Shown: positions 40,763 through 53,430, numbered from the stretch's first letter. The stretch: DNA of 64,000 nt from Notospermus geniculatus (GCA_002633025.1 NMRB01000295.1:122599-186598); one strand, 5' to 3'. A program made the numbers and translations. Notes: a model not told the origin generated them from the sequence alone.

Positions 40763-41105
40763 GTTCTCTGTCGCAAAGTCACTGTGATGACTTTTTATCC
40801 ATCCTGGCCGTCTTCCGACCACTTTTGAAGAAAAAATCTTTCTTGCTTAAACAAGATTAAAGTACATGTATTGTGAAAAAAAATCGAAAACAGAATCTTA
40901 CAAAATTGCGTTATTTCTTTATTGCATAACCGTCAAAGGTCATCATCCGGGGGCTGACAAATATCTCCTTAGATGGTAGAAATATGATTATGAGATTCCA
41001 AGTGGATATTGGAAACGTCTTCAAATCTATTGTCATAATGTTTACTGTACGCTTCATGTATTACAATCCTGCGTATGGCGTATCGTTTGACGTGACGTGG
41101 GACAA

Positions 41106-41240
41106 TAGGGAGTTAAAGAAATCAAACGATAGGAAAACGTTATTTTTTGTACCGAAAATGCAATATATAATCTCGTGAATTCGCAGTAAGAAAAATAACG
41201 TTGTCGTAAAGTTGACGTTTATCGTTTGATTTCTATTAAT
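41106..41240. mobile_element. MITE, TAGGGAGTTAAAG end
   Basis: TAGGGAGTTAAAGAAATCAA and GAAAACGTTATTTTTT at the left pair with AAAAATAACGTTGTCG and ATCGTTTGATTTCT at the right. Its right end coincides with the start of duplication copy A. Confidence 0.6.
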
Positions 41241-41339
41241 TCAGTCAATTCATCTTTATTACTCACACAATAAATTAAAGCACATGTAAGGAACAGATAA
41301 AGTTTAAATCAAGATGGTGGCGACAAGGAAATGTAACAG

Positions 41340-41500
41340 TAGGCGCGGATGCAAGGGGGCACACCCGGCGCAGGCTCCCCCTTTTGGTCAACAAATCTGT
41401 TGACCTAAAATCGACCGTGAAATTCTGGAACTTGGCGCCAATTTCAATGTTCCTAGCACAGGGCGCCCCCTCGTTTCCCAAATCTGGATCCGCCCCTGAT
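41340..41500. mobile_element. Degenerate GGATCC/G-run repeat in both duplication copies
   Basis: GCGCGGATGCAAGGGGGCAC at the left, CCAAATCTGGATCCGCCCCT at the right; the copy B version at 53545-53642 has an internal deletion. Confidence 0.45.
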
Positions 41501-41719
41501 CAGATGTGACGCTGGAGAGTTTTCGTCGAGAAATTGAAAAGTAGGAATAAGTATAGGGAATGTAAGCCGAGAAAGCGGCAAAAATAGCCGAGAAAGGTCG
41601 CAAATTACCGGTATGTGAATAAGAGTTTAATATATGGAACCATCTAATGGAGTGTACGGTTACCGAGAAGTTCAGTACTAAACCACTGTACCCAGCTGGC
41701 CTCACTAAAAGTTTGACAC

Positions 41720-41862
41720 GCAACAATTCATGAACATTAGTTCGGTTGAATAAACAATTCATGATCAGAACTTTAGTTCGGTTGAATAAACAATTCATGA
41801 ACATTAGTTCGGTTGAATGAACAATTCATGAACATCAGTTCGGTTGAATAAACACTTTGTCC
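41720..41862 (+). repeat. Minisatellite, 4 units of about 34 bp
   Basis: Units of TTCGGTTGAATAAACAATTC plus ATGAACATTAG. Copy B (53865-53952) has only three units. Confidence 0.85.
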
Positions 41863-42016
41863 CTAGTAGGGGTCATCTGCGCGAAATATGAATTACCAAA
41901 GATACTTGTGATAAAAGTATTGTGAGAAGTAATATCACAAGATCTGGGCCAATTATAAATAAAAACTACTTACACATGTAGCTGTAAGTATAAGTGTGAT
42001 ACTTATCTTTTGTGCT

Positions 42017-42441
42017 CACTGTTAGAAATTATTAATTTTACAGTAGTAATTTTGTAGTAATTTTACAGAAGGTGCCTGCAGCAGAGTCCCCACGTTCTGT
42101 AAATCTACATAATTTTTTATGGTATGATTCATGTTTTCCTGTATTGGTTGGACTCCATTGGACATCCCATTATGATACCTTCTGAGAGCAGTATGAAAAT
42201 ATAATTTGGTCAGCCTCCAGTCAAGTCTCTGTTAACATTTATTTAAGCGAGAAAGATTTTTTTCCAGAAGTGGTCGAAAGATGGCCTGGATGGATAAAAA
42301 GTCATCACAGCAATTTTGCAACAGGGAACTTTTTCGCTGGTTAAGTCTGTACTTTTACAGATCACGTCTGTATTTACAGATCCGTGCTGGGGACTCTGCT
42401 GCACAGATTTTCTGTAAAATCTTCTGTTATTTCTAACAGTG
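42017..42441. mobile_element. CACTGTTAGAAAT element, present only in copy A
   Basis: CACTGTTAGAAATTATT at the left; TTCTGTTATTTCTAACAGTG at the right; subterminal GCAGCAGAGTCCCC / GGGGACTCTGCTGC inverted. Copy B reads straight through (TTTTGTGCTAAACAAAGG at 54073-54090), giving the empty site. Confidence 0.88.
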
Positions 42442-43130
42442 TAAACAAAGGATAAGTGTCACACTTAATAGACAAATACATGTACATGTAGTTTTTATGA
42501 ATATGGGCCCAGGGTCCATATACATAAACATACTTAAGTCAACGTGTGATACTTACTTTTGTGTTGAACAAAGGATAAGTGTCACACTTAGACTTTTTAT
42601 GAATATGGGCCCTATGGGCAATTCAGCTAGGAATCGCATTATTTAAATTGGCAATACGGCTGCCTCCAAGTTGTATAGCCTCGGTTTCGTTGTGTGCAAA
42701 TATTAACATGAAAATGGTTTTTAAAAATTCTGTTGCAGATGGATAAACATCTCTTATACCTGCAAATAACATATTCTCACGTTGTCAGTTGGATGGCATG
42801 AAAAGCCGTGGATTATAACGTTCAGCAGGCCCGTTGTGTGGAATGATTAATTTTGCATGGTGTACCGATTTTATGTCAAATCAGCGTTTGTTTATGTGTC
42901 AGCGTCGACGCCAGCTGCAGTAAACATTTCGCCTGCTGATACAAAACTCTAGATTATTGATGAATTTTATGGAGTGTAGCACAGTACATCTCATGATATG
43001 ACCGTTATTGGAAAAGGTCTGATGACCTCGACAGAGTAAACCACTTTTGACTACAAGAAGTACGACATTTAAAGGGGATTTTTGTGGGAAAGTTTCCCCA
43101 TTTCGTTTAGTATTCGTCCATGTACAATCT

Positions 43131-43624
43131 CGGTCAGAAGTAATTAACCACTGACTGGATATTTGTAAATTACTCCGTGATCCCCCGATATTTTTGCACC
43201 AATTTTTTGACGCATGGTAGTTAGACCATTGCCCATCATTAGACGTAATGATTTTTCTGATCATCTCAGACTGCTGTTCACTGGACTTGAAAGCAGAGTA
43301 CAAAAATCATTACAAAGTTGCCATTTTTATGTTAAAAATCAAATATTTTGAAAATTTATTGAGGATGACATCCATCTATGCAGAAGCTGGAAGATTTTAC
43401 AGGTGAAAATTTTCAGGAATTGCGGAGTTTCGAAAATCTCAATCTGACCGGCAAACTTCGAACAGCGGTAAAACCGAAGTCAGCCTATTGATCAGAAAAA
43501 TCGCTACGCATAATGATGGACAAATGGTCTAACTACCATGTGTCAAAAATTGGTGAAAAAATATTGGAGGGTCATGGAGTAAATTACAAATATCCGGTGG
43601 TTACCGGCGATAACTTCTGACTGG
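43131..43624. mobile_element. Foldback element in copy A (also 55233-55705 in copy B)
   Basis: GGTCAGAAGTAATTAACCAC and AATGATGGACAAATGGTCTA in the two arms with their complements; arms about 135 bases, unpaired centre about 220. Present in both duplication copies, so it predates the duplication or the haplotype split. Confidence 0.8.
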
Positions 43625-43998
43625 GACCGTTTAAAAGAATTCATTCGAATTGTGATTTATTTGCCGACGAGTTGCGGGTCCGAAGCTAAGTAATATTGTC
43701 AAGCCGACGCTTCAGATTTTCTTCTCCTTTTACTCCGACACACCCTTCACCAGCTTAAATGACAGCTGCTGTCGAACTGTTTGTGCTTTGGTCGGAATGC
43801 AGCGCCATCTTTCTTGGAATGAATGGCAAAAATTTTGAAACAATGGCTGATATTCATAAAAGCTAGCAAATGCGTTTACTTCAAGTTCTGTTGTACATTA
43901 ACATTAGACCTCGCTGTGCAAACCTTAAGTAAAAACAGTTGCTAACTTTTATGAACACCACCCACTGATTCAATCATCAACGGTAGCAAGCCCCAACT

Positions 43999-44498
43999 AT
44001 GGGCGGTTAAACCCGCATTTTAAAGACGTTGGCGAAACAAGACATTGAGACACTTTTCAAAGGCATGTAGTTCAAAAATAAAAAGTTGTGTGTAGCGCCT
44101 TTCAAAGACCTTGCAGTTTTAAGACAAAGACTGTCATACTTTTCAAAGACACAATTCAAAGACAAGACGTTCATACTTTTCAAAGACGTAGTTCCAAATT
44201 AAGACGTTGGGTGGCGCCTCATTACCGCCTTAGTCTCGCGCATGTTCATATAAACTTTCTGACAAGAACCACAAAATAATTTTATATGAACTTGCACGAG
44301 ACTGAGGCGGTAATGGGGCGCCACCCAACGTCTTAATTTGGAACTACGTCTTTGAAAAGTATGACAGTCTTTGTCTTAAAACTGCAAGGTCTTTGAAAGG
44401 CGCCATGCAACGTCTTATTTGTGAACTATATGTCTTTGAAAAGTGTCTCAACGTCTTGTTTCGCCAACGTCTTAAAAATGCGGGTTTAACCGCCCATA
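43999..44498. mobile_element. 500-bp palindrome, copy A
   Basis: ATGGGCGGTTAAACCCGCAT / ATGCGGGTTTAACCGCCCAT ends; arms of about 230 bases with TTTTCAAAGAC repeated four times in the left arm and its complement in the right. The centre is TTCATATAAA near 44250-44285. Confidence 0.9.
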
Positions 44499-45190
44499 CC
44501 CCACATTCATGTTCTAGTGAACGAAGACTCAATTCAGAATTGCTTTCGATAGTACACTTTTAATTTCTTTTTAGTAAAATTTTCCGCTTCCGCGCTTCTA
44601 CGTGCCTCGGAACACATTCACAACCTGCAGTACGTGTAGGCCTAAGTCGCAAAGGTTTCTCGGGTTGTTCTCAGTGACGTAGGCCTAGTTAAGTAGCTGC
44701 AGCAGCAGGAAACCTGCCTCTGTAGGCAGGCACCGTCGATCCTATCTACACGCCATCCGCCAAAATATTATGCAGATTGGAGGCAGATGTCAGGCTACCT
44801 CCTAATTCGATGTCCAGGACATCCATTATTCCCAAGGAAGCCAGTTGTTGATTGAGTTCGTTTATATAAACGATTCAGAGCATTTGAATAACTAATTGGC
44901 AGACATTGCAACGGATGTAGCCTACATTGTACGGCAGTGCACTAGACAGATTCAAATTCAAATATATATTCTGACCAACGCTCTCATCAACGAGCACATA
45001 CATTCACTTCTAGGCTTGAATATCATTAGGTAGCAATCACCGCAGGTGTAACAATGATGATCATTTCCAGACGGGAATCTTATTAAATGTGACCTTCCAC
45101 AGCAAAACCAGGCGCATGTGGCTATTAGCTTGGCAGGTTGAGACCAATATGTTTGTCAGTTTCAATATTGTCTGTCTATTACGAAATCTG

Positions 45191-45603
45191 CACTGTAAAA
45201 ACCAATGGGCTCGAGAGACCCATGATTTTGTCCACTACCTGGGCACGTGGGTTTGAGATGAGAATGGGTCCATGGTACCCAGAATATTTGTTCTTCGAAC
45301 CTGAAACGAGGAGGTCCTTAGGTTCCAGTAACCCATAATGACCAGTTTCACAGGTCACTTTGGCCCATCTACTATTGCTGCTCATGGGTGCCAACACCCC
45401 ACGGTAGCATTCGTAGATGGGCCAAAGTGGCCTATGAAACTCTCATTATGGGTTACTGGAACCTATAGAACTGTCCGTTTCAGGCTCGAAGAACAAATAT
45501 TCTGGGCACCAAGGACCCATTCTCCATTGAACACATTTCAAACCCATGTGTTCAGGTAGTGGACAAAATCATGAGTCTCTCGAGCCCATTCGTTTTTACA
45601 GTG
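45191..45603. mobile_element. CACTGTAAAAA foldback element, present only in copy A
   Basis: CACTGTAAAAACCAATGGGC on the left and GCCCATTCGTTTTTACAGTG on the right; 413 bases, arms about 180 (CCCATGATTTTGTCCACTAC etc.). Flanked by TG on both sides; copy B at 57719-57733 reads GAAATCTGAAACG without it. The CACTG end with a very short duplication recalls the CACTA/Chapaev group. Confidence 0.88.
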
Positions 45604-45935
45604 TGAAACGATGTATTTCTTCTATTCTCTCCTGGTGTCATTTCGGTTCGTTGAGGCTCACCTTCTGAGCAACATGCGCCTGGTTTTGTTGTGGAAGGTC
45701 ATGACAAAATGTGCTTTACTTCATAACCCCCCGAAACTCCCTCTGCAGTTTCAAACCGCTACGTTACCAGCGCTCTGAAACTGCTTCAGTTGATGCGAGC
45801 CCCAACGTATCACCAACAGACGGCGTTAGCTGTCCGATTCGGGGAATCTGCCGTGCGACTTGCTGGGTGAACGTGTACCAAATTACATGTACTTTTTCTC
45901 GGCCAGCATAAATGAAACAACTGCAGTAGGCCTAT

Positions 45936-46690
45936 ACATTATAACCTTCAAAATGCCCGAAACATGAGTGCACACTAACTGCTGATAACATCGATCAAAT
46001 TTGCAAACTTGCGCTTCCAATAGTTTGACTTCCCAATCGGAAAAAGTATGAATGTACAGTATGTACAGTGTACATCACTGTTAGAAATAACAGAGGATTT
46101 TACAGAAAATCTGTGCAGCAGAGTCCCCAGGACTGGATCTGTAAAATTACAGACTTAAATAAATGTTAACAGAGACTTGACTGGAGGCTGACCAAATTAT
46201 ATTTTCATACTGCTCTCAGAAGGCATCATAATGGGATGTCCAATGGAGTCCAACAAATACAGGAAAGCATGAATCATACCATATGTAAATTTACAGAAAG
46301 TGCTGGGGACTCTGCTGCAGGCAATTTCTGTAAATCTGGGGGAAAATGTCCTATAATCGGCACCACCCTACCCGTCCGGGGCCCTTCACCGGTCATTCGT
46401 GTGGTCCATACCGTGATTGTTTTCCGCTGAAAAACTGCATGTATACTAAAAGCCATAATGGTCATAAAATTTCTACAGTATGTCTTTGGCATCTACTTCA
46501 TGGCGGCATCCTTACTCCCTATGGTGACACCTCTGCCCGTCTGTAGGACGGGTACTTTGCTAGTACATTATAACCTTCAAAATGCCCGAAACATGAGTGC
46601 ACACTAACTGCTGATAACATCGATCAAATTTGCTAATAGTTTGACTTTCCAATCGGAAAAAGTATGAATGTACATGTACACGTATCATAG
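45936..46690 (+). repeat. Local duplication inside copy A
   Basis: CATTATAACCTTCAAAATGC to CGATCAAATTTGC occurs at 45936-46003 and again at 46565-46633; copy B has it once (58060-58127). The extra segment also truncates a CACTGTTAGAAAT element that starts at 46076. Confidence 0.75.
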
Positions 46691-47060
46691 CCAATCAGAA
46701 AGTGTGTTACGGCGGCGTCGGTTAAACCTGTGATGATGGCTTATGGATCCCTCGTCAAACAGCGCCCTCTATTGATGATCCTTAACTTTTGGCGCCCATC
46801 ATGCCAGTGTTTAGTGGATCTATGCCAGCTGAACACTGGGGACGAGTGCACATGACCCCCAGCCATCAGCCGCTGTTCCGCTATTGAAGATTTCTATCTG
46901 TGAGCAGTGTAGCAGACGGAATAAGCTGCGACGTGACAATCGGAGACACATATAGAGAAACACGTCGATCGATCTGCCACCGTTTCCCAAACAATAAAGG
47001 GAAATTTTATACGGAAACATTGGCAGGTGTTACACCAGTTCATTCGAAGACCTCAACTCC
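46690..47060 (+). repeat. Interspersed repeat (24490/32690 family), copy A
   Basis: CCAATCAGAAAGTGTGTTAC, GGATCCCTCGTCAAACAGCG, CTGAACACTGGGGACGA. Copy B counterpart 58515-58865. Confidence 0.65.
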
Positions 47061-47079
47061 CTGGGGAGCATAGCCGAGC

Positions 47080-47270
47080 TAGTCAATCACATGTGCCACC
47101 CCTGCCAGCTATACCTTTAACACCTGGGTGAGGTGTGGTAATTGAGGCAAGGAAACTTGCCTAATACTTATTTCATGCCGACGGCGGGTTCGAATCAGGG
47201 ACCTCCTTTTCTAGTGGAAGACCCGAGCCAGTAATGGGGATCCTAGCTACGATAGAGGGCACACCGAAAC
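47080..47270 (-). mobile_element. Possible tRNA-derived SINE (also 58895-59060)
   Basis: On the minus strand, copy B reads GGTCCCTGGTTCGAACCCGC, a good pol III B box, and upstream TACTGGCTCGGGTCTCCCAC could be a worn A box. The T-stem does not pair well, so this is uncertain. Confidence 0.3.
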
Positions 47271-47534
47271 CAGGTCCTACACAATGGACGCCTTTTGTGT
47301 GGGAAATTGATCAGGACCGGGATGTCAGTTTCATTTCAACAGTTTTTACCACTAGTGACACCTATTGAGGCAGTGGGCTACGGTCCCCATTGCCGTGTGT
47401 GTGCTAATCAAAATCATGCTTTGTTATGGAAACAAATTGTTGGTATAGCCTGCAGCAGCACACCTGACGCCAATTTGTACGTTTTCTTTGGTTGGCCTCT
47501 GAGAATTCTGTTCGCTTCATCAGATCTTGATATT

Positions 47535-48300
47535 AGGGAGGTTTCGCAAATCTGACGATACACGAAGTAGGCCCTACGAAATTGGACTTCACTTCCATGA
47601 GGTAATGTATTTCAGGAGATGGTTGGTACCACAAATATCGCCTGCAGCAAGAGCGTCCTTTAGCGTATGACGTTAGATCGATAGAGTTACAGTGTGATTT
47701 ATTAATCTTTGAAATTTATCTTTCGTATCGACTTCGAAGTGGAAATTTAAAAATTCAAGATGCACCATAACTTTCTCAGTCTTACATGACATGCTAAAAG
47801 ACACACCGGCAGCAGGGACATTTCTGGAAGCAACCATCTCCAGAAATACATTAGGTCCTAGAAATGATTAAGTTGAATTTCGTAGTTCGTGTTTCTTCAG
47901 ATTAGCGAGGTTTCGCAAATCTGACGAAACACGAAGTACGAAATACGAAAGTCAACTTCACTCCCAGGGCCTAATGTATTTCTGGAGATGGTTGGTACCA
48001 CAAATGTCCCTGCTGCCAGTGCGTCTTTTGGCATATTATGTAAGACCGAGAGAGTTACATTATGGTGCATCCTGAATTTTTTAATTTCCATTTCGTTTTT
48101 ACGAAGTGCAAACGAAATATAATTTTTATTATACACCGTAACTCAGTCTATCGGTCTAACGTCATACGCTAAAAGACGCTCTTGCAGCAGGCGATATTTG
48201 CGGTACCAACCATCTCCTGAAATACAGTACGTCATGTAAGTGAAGTCCAATTTCGTATTTCGTACTTCGCGTTTCGTCAGATTTGCGAAACCTCACTATT
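47535..48300. mobile_element. Two fused TAGGGAGG-type MITEs, copy A
   Basis: 47535 opens TAGGGAGGTTTCGCAAATC; near 47897 a second element opens GCGAGGTTTCGCAAATCTGA; 48299 closes GCGAAACCTCACTA. Interiors match 36042-36435 (GGTTGGTACCACAAATGTCC, CTAAAAGACGCTCTTGCAGC). Confidence 0.8.
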
Positions 48301-49142
48301 AAACTCACTATTTAGGCGTTATTCCAGTCAGTGCATAAGTGCAGAGCTGATAGTTTTTAGAGTATCTCACAACCGTGTCTTCTGTCAGCTGTTCTTCACG
48401 CTTTGCTTAGCTCCACCGCCCCGTCAAACCACCTCAGGGTAACCATACAAGACGTATGGGGCCACATTACACGTAGGCTACTGAACGTACATGAGACGAG
48501 ACGAGAGACGAGAGGTGAGAGCGGAAAATATTGATTTTAATTCCAAGCCAGCCGTGGTAACGCACCACCATTTTTACACTACTTCTAATATTGATTTACA
48601 TCCATACAAGAACTCAAAATCACTTCTGTCAGGAAAACCAAGCTCATATTCGTTCTTCTTGATGGGAAAGGTAAATTCATCGTATCAGCTACAGGAGTCA
48701 CTAGTGGTGGCATACTGAAGTCGGCTGTGATTTAGACTGGTTCACGTCTTTGCCGCTCCACTTCCGCGGCGCTACCGTCGTCCGCTCAAAGTAGCGCCGC
48801 GGGAGTGGATTGGCAAGGCCGGGAACCAGTGTGTAGTAGTGATTCAACGGTTCATGCTCTATTCGCCTTATCTCATTTCGCCTTCAAAAAGTATACATTT
48901 CGCCTTTTCCCGATTCACCTTCTCTCATTTCGCCTTCTCCTATTCGATTCAACTGCACCGACGCTCCACTCCAAGACTAGTCTGATTCCGCTGCCCCTAG
49001 ACAGATGGCGCTGAAGTGTATACCAAATCACAACTGTGATATCACAGAGATCTAGCGATGCAACTGGATGTCGATCCCCCAACATTATCATATAAGCGTC
49101 AGTGTCAGGACTTCGAATCGAAGATATCAACAACCTGCTGTG

Positions 49143-50419
49143 CACTCTTAGCAAAAAAGGTTCCAAGAGGGTTCTTTGGCCTGTCGTAGAACCTTCTGCT
49201 ACTAAAAAGTTCTATCTTGAACCCTAAAGAACCCCAGGGTGCTGAAATCCACATCAAGAAATCTGTGAATGCGTGAGAATACAACCGATACATCCACAGG
49301 AACTTGTACCAATGTTGGAAAAAAACACGCCATTATGGCCCGAAGGGCCATCAGAAAGGGCCGCAACTTTTAATCCTGAGTTTGACGACTTCACAAAATT
49401 CGTGCAGATGTCCAGGAATCAGAACGAGGCTACAATGCATTTCTAGGGTTTCCCCACAGAGCCTCGTTCTGATTCTGGACACCTGCACGAATTTTGTGAA
49501 GTTGTCAAACTCAGGATTAAAAGTGCCATAAACCATACAAATCAGCTTTGACTGTAAATATTTTTTGATTTTTATTAAAGTAAATATTCTCTAGATTCAC
49601 CAGAACGTCAGTTTTTGCTGAGGATTTGCCATCTACGATGAGAAAATGGCCACTTTGTGGAGCATGTTGGGATACGAAATATCCGTTCCTATCAATGCAT
49701 TGTGAAATGGTGATGTTGCACTCCTTATCCGTGTGTATGTGTTGTCAGTAAGGGTTGCTTTTACGGGCCTGCGGCCCTTTCTGATGGCCCTTCGGGCCAT
49801 AATGGCGTGTTTTTTTTCCAACATTGGTACAAGTTCCTGTGATACATCGTTCTCCAGCTGATGTAATATCTTTATTCACGAGGTCTAATGAAATAAATAC
49901 ACGTTTGTATCGAGCGTCGCTGAGAAATCTGCAATTGAATTTTGAGGGTTCTACAAAGAACCCCTCAGTGAGGGTTCTCCCACAGGGTTCTTCAAAGAAC
50001 CCCTTAGGGTTCTTTGTCTGTAGGGGTTCTTTGTCTGTCCCTGTGGGAGAACCTTCACGCCTTTATTTTGGTAGTCGATTTCTTTTTCGTGTTCGATGCA
50101 AAAAATCATTTTGTTTGTTTCAAACCTCACAGGTATGGTTGGCAAATCAACTGAGCAGGGTAAATCAGGTGCACTCCCTAATTTCTCTAAATGGTTTTAA
50201 CAGCATAAAGTTCTTAGGGTCATATTCATATGCGGTTCTATCATTAGAACCGTCTTAGGCCGGTTCCAGGTATCGTCAAACACTGTACTTGGAACCGGCC
50301 TAAGATGGTTCTAACGATAGAACCACTTTATGAATACAACCATTAGGGTTCCATGAGATAGAACCTTTTAGTAGCAGAAGGTTCAAATGACAGGCTTGGA
50401 ACCTCTTTTGCTAAGAGTG
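49143..50419. mobile_element. 1.28-kb CACTCTTAGC element with nested foldbacks
   Basis: CACTCTTAGCAAAAAAGG at the left and CCTCTTTTGCTAAGAGTG at the right, with TGTG on each side as a 4-base duplication (49139-49142, 50420-50423). Internal inverted pairs: 49295-49841 (CAGGAACTTGTACCAATG), 49366-49525 (CTTTTAATCCTGAGTTTGAC) and 50234-50324 (CGTCTTAGGCCGGTTCC). Repeated AGGGTTCTTTG motifs. No transposase frame found. Confidence 0.85.
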
Positions 50420-50974
50420 TGTGGTCAGCAATGCCGAACATCACCAACAGAAAGATATTTTTATGCAAATGCGATGTACATAGTACATGTATTTCTGTGT
50501 TGTGTTCTATGTCTATTAAAGGGAGACTCCACTCATTGTAAACTTTTGAATTTTTATCAATCCATGGAGACCATTTCCATGAGTTGTGATGTCACTAGTG
50601 TCCATAGGCTGAAGACCTTGTAGTGAATGAGTTGATACTGTGACTACATGTACCTAGGCCTATTCGTTGTACCTTCGTAAATATGCATTGAACACATATG
50701 ACATCACATGTGTTGTGCAGTGGTCCCCTTGGGATGCAATAAAAATGCTTTAAATGATGAGTTTGCAGATTTAAAAAGAATGACACATTGCAGGTATCAA
50801 TGAATTGGAATGTAGGCCTACTAACGATATTTCAAAAATTACACAATGAATGGAGTCTCCCTTTAATATGTGTAGTTGTTTTGTATAAAATGTTTTTTGT
50901 AGAGTGGAATTCGGAATTCGTTATTCGTCAGCCTTCAAAGCGTCAGCGCCGTCTCTCAAAAGTCGGCGGAACCA

Positions 50975-51093
50975 GGCCCCATATTCATAAAACCTGGCTA
51001 GCTTAGGTGGTTGCTAGTTGTGTACATTGGTCTGTACAAACTGGGCATTTTAGCAAGCAACTAAGCCTAGCAAGGTTTTATGAATATGGGCCC
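50975..51093. mobile_element. GGCCCATATTCATAAAA MITE
   Basis: GGCCCCATATTCATAAAACC and CAAGGTTTTATGAATATGGGCC mirrored around TGTGTACATTGGTCTGTACA. Other members or ends: 51985-52105, 42490-42612, 54122-54185, 54600-54712. Confidence 0.75.
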
Positions 51094-51114
51094 TGGTTTC
51101 TAAGGATCCTATCG

Positions 51115-51165
51115 CACATGTATGTACATGTACCTGTACATGTACATGTACATGTACATGCGTGT
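51115..51165. repeat. (ACATGT)n microsatellite
   Basis: CATGTACATGTACATGTACATG-type run; shorter ones at 21073, 26983, 28275 and 52118. Confidence 0.85.
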
Positions 51166-51974
51166 ACACACTGATCCTGGTAGAGGTATTTTCTGGGTTT
51201 TCTCTGGGCTGCTGAGCCTGTCATCTGTTACATGTACTAACATCACCATTTAGGTTGGGAAAACGTACACTCAATAATTCAGTGGTCTCGGCCTTCGCTC
51301 GAAGCTGTCACCCTCAACCACTGAAATATTTGGTGCCAAAGTCCGTTTCTGAACACTAGATGTCACTACCAGTGTTGACGAAAGGGCGGGATCAACCAGC
51401 CAATGACCGACCACCTTTCAAACAACCTTAGGCGGTGTTGTTTCTATGGACGCAATCACGGCAATCCAAAGAATGCTGAAGGCGAAGTACTTACACTGCT
51501 GTATTGTCCCACATCGGGTCGCATGTGACGTTGAATATGTTATCTTTTCGTTTCGCAGTGAATGTATTCCAAAAAGTGGTGCAAAATAACACGAGAAGTC
51601 CGGAATATATACATGTACATCTATGCCACGATACTTGTCACGGGACCAATGCGGCCAATAAGAAAATGTTTCATGTTTTCCCCTAGTTGCGTGAAATACT
51701 GGTCGCTGATTAGTTGATGACATTTTGCGCCATCTAGTGTTCAGAAACATGATTTGGCCCCATCTGTGCCAGTGGTTGAGAGTGTATAACTAGTATTAAG
51801 CTCGAGGTCACTGGGGACGAGTGTAGGGAAAACGTCGCAAAATAGGGAACAAAACGTTAACGACTTGGTACCTAAGGAAGTCTGTAGAGAAAAACGATTC
51901 CCAATGGTATATTCCATGTAGTGTGTAGTTATCAGGACTGCCACTAGGTGTGCTTCAATGTCACAAATTTCTGG

Positions 51975-52300
51975 GGATGCCATATTCATAAAACCTTGCT
52001 AGCTTAGTTGGTTGCTAGGTGTGTACATTGGTCTGTAAAAATTGGGCATTTTAGCAAGCAACTGCATGTAAGCCTAGCAAGGTTTTATGAATATGGGCCC
52101 TGGTTTCTAGGATCCTATCGCACATGTATGTACATGTACATGCGTGTACACACTGATCCTGGTAGAGGTATTTGCTGGGTTTTCTCTGCGCTGCTGAGCC
52201 TGTCCTCTGTTACATACTAACATCACCATTTAGGTTGGGGAAAGGTCACAAAATAGGGAACAAAACGTTGTTAACGACTTGGTACCTTAAGCGGGGGATC
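51975..52300 (+). repeat. Local repeat of 50975-51265 within the copy A flank
   Basis: The GGCCCATATTCATAAAA MITE plus CTGATCCTGGTAGAGGTATT, TTTCTCTG(G/C)GCTGCTGAGCC and AAATAGGGAACAAAACGTT are repeated about 1 kb downstream of 50975-51265 and 51840-51890. Confidence 0.8.
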
Positions 52301-52440
52301 CACTGTTGCGATTTCGGCTTGAGACGGGGTTGCGTTCCCTTGCGGTTACCTTATATGGCAATCGGAAGTCCTTATAAGGTAATCGCAAGGGAACGCAACC
52401 CCGTCTCAAGCCAAAATCGCAACAGTGGATCACCCGCTTT
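52289..52440. mobile_element. 152-bp foldback MITE with AAGCGGGGGATCC ends
   Basis: AAGCGGGGGATCCACTGTTG on the left; CAACAGTGGATCACCCGCTT on the right; arms GAGACGGGGTTGCGTTCCCT and complement. The parallel sequence at 51880-51892 (TTGGTACCTAAGGAAGTC) lacks it, giving an empty site and suggesting a TA target. Confidence 0.88.
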
Positions 52441-52454
52441 AGGAAGTCTGTAGA

Positions 52455-52680
52455 GTAGTGGGCATTATGTCGAATAAATCATCTGCTTCAGTGCAGCCTA
52501 CATGTGATAGTGTGGTCGTCTCTGCAGCATTTTCAGACGCCAGAAAAATCGTGAAAAATTCGAATGTGCGCCCGCTGCAGGACTCGCTTGGCATTGTCAC
52601 CCGGAAAATTTTAAAGTGGGTGATATTAAAATTGAGTGCACAGGAGCCTATATATAGGCGTGGTTATACTACATAAAAAT
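52455..52680 (+). other. Open frame of uncertain status
   Basis: An ATG-started frame (MSNKSSASV...) follows the MITE. It is gene-like in composition but has no domain, splice context or neighbour support. Listed for completeness; the rest of 52680-53430 shows only repeated CCCGTG(T)TTTT motifs. Confidence 0.15.
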
Positions 52681-53430
52681 ACCCGTGTTTTTCCAGACCC
52701 GTGGCAAACCCGTGTGTGCGAAAAGCCCGGCGAGAGGTCACACCACTACATTGTAGTTTAAGTCGCCCGGCGACAGTTGCGCTGCATGCACCGACTCTTC
52801 AGTCATTTCTCTATTGGCCCACTTTGTTGGAGGCGCGAAAACGACGTCACTTAATGGCTGCGCCATCTGTAGCCGTGCTAAAGAACTAATGAGACACGGG
52901 GATTTCGAAAGGCACGGCGAGATTGCCGTGTTCCAGAAACCCGTGTTTTTCAGACACGGGTTTCTTGAAGCCCGGCAATTCATCGGTGTGACCGCAAAAA
53001 AACCGGGGATTTTATATAGTGTAACCACGGCTTATATTCGACGCCAACTTCAGCTTGGCTTGAATGTGCTACAAGATTTAGTTAATGGACATCGGAACAA
53101 TCTATCTTAATCCGATTCAGGTCAACACCATTGTAATTTAATGCAGGTATGGGGCTAAAGAAAACATCGTTACAGTTTGCATTAGGCCACAATCCGATCA
53201 TCCTAAGCACTAATCCGAAGCAACAAACAGAACAATAACTTTCGCAAATGGACGAATCGAATTGCCTCGGAGAAGAATTCAATATTGTTTATTTAGTGCA
53301 AGTAAAAGGTTGTTTGCGATATTAAAATGAGATGCCCTGACCACGAATCGTCTTTCTGGTAACCGATGGTACTTTAATGTAGAATCGGATGACAGCCGCC
53401 ATGACTTCGCTGGTGGCAGCATCATTGTAA

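Larger units (their letters stand above)
41229..51250 (+). repeat. Segmental duplication, copy A (about 10 kb)
   Basis: From ATTTCTATTAATTCAGTC at 41229 the sequence matches 53432 onward, colinear and in direct orientation, to about 49035 (versus 60562). After a non-matching block the match resumes at 50795-51035 (versus 61360-62334) and 51170-51235 (versus 63340-63400). Small substitutions and indels are scattered; the larger differences are the insertions listed separately. Confidence 0.95.

Noticed and set aside
41388-41804. 138-codon minus-strand frame
   Set aside because: Runs through a minisatellite and a degenerate repeat; its copy B counterpart is broken by indels.
47180-47215. tRNA gene on either strand
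   Set aside because: A B-box-like GGTTCGAA is present but the T-stem does not pair and no acceptor stem exists.
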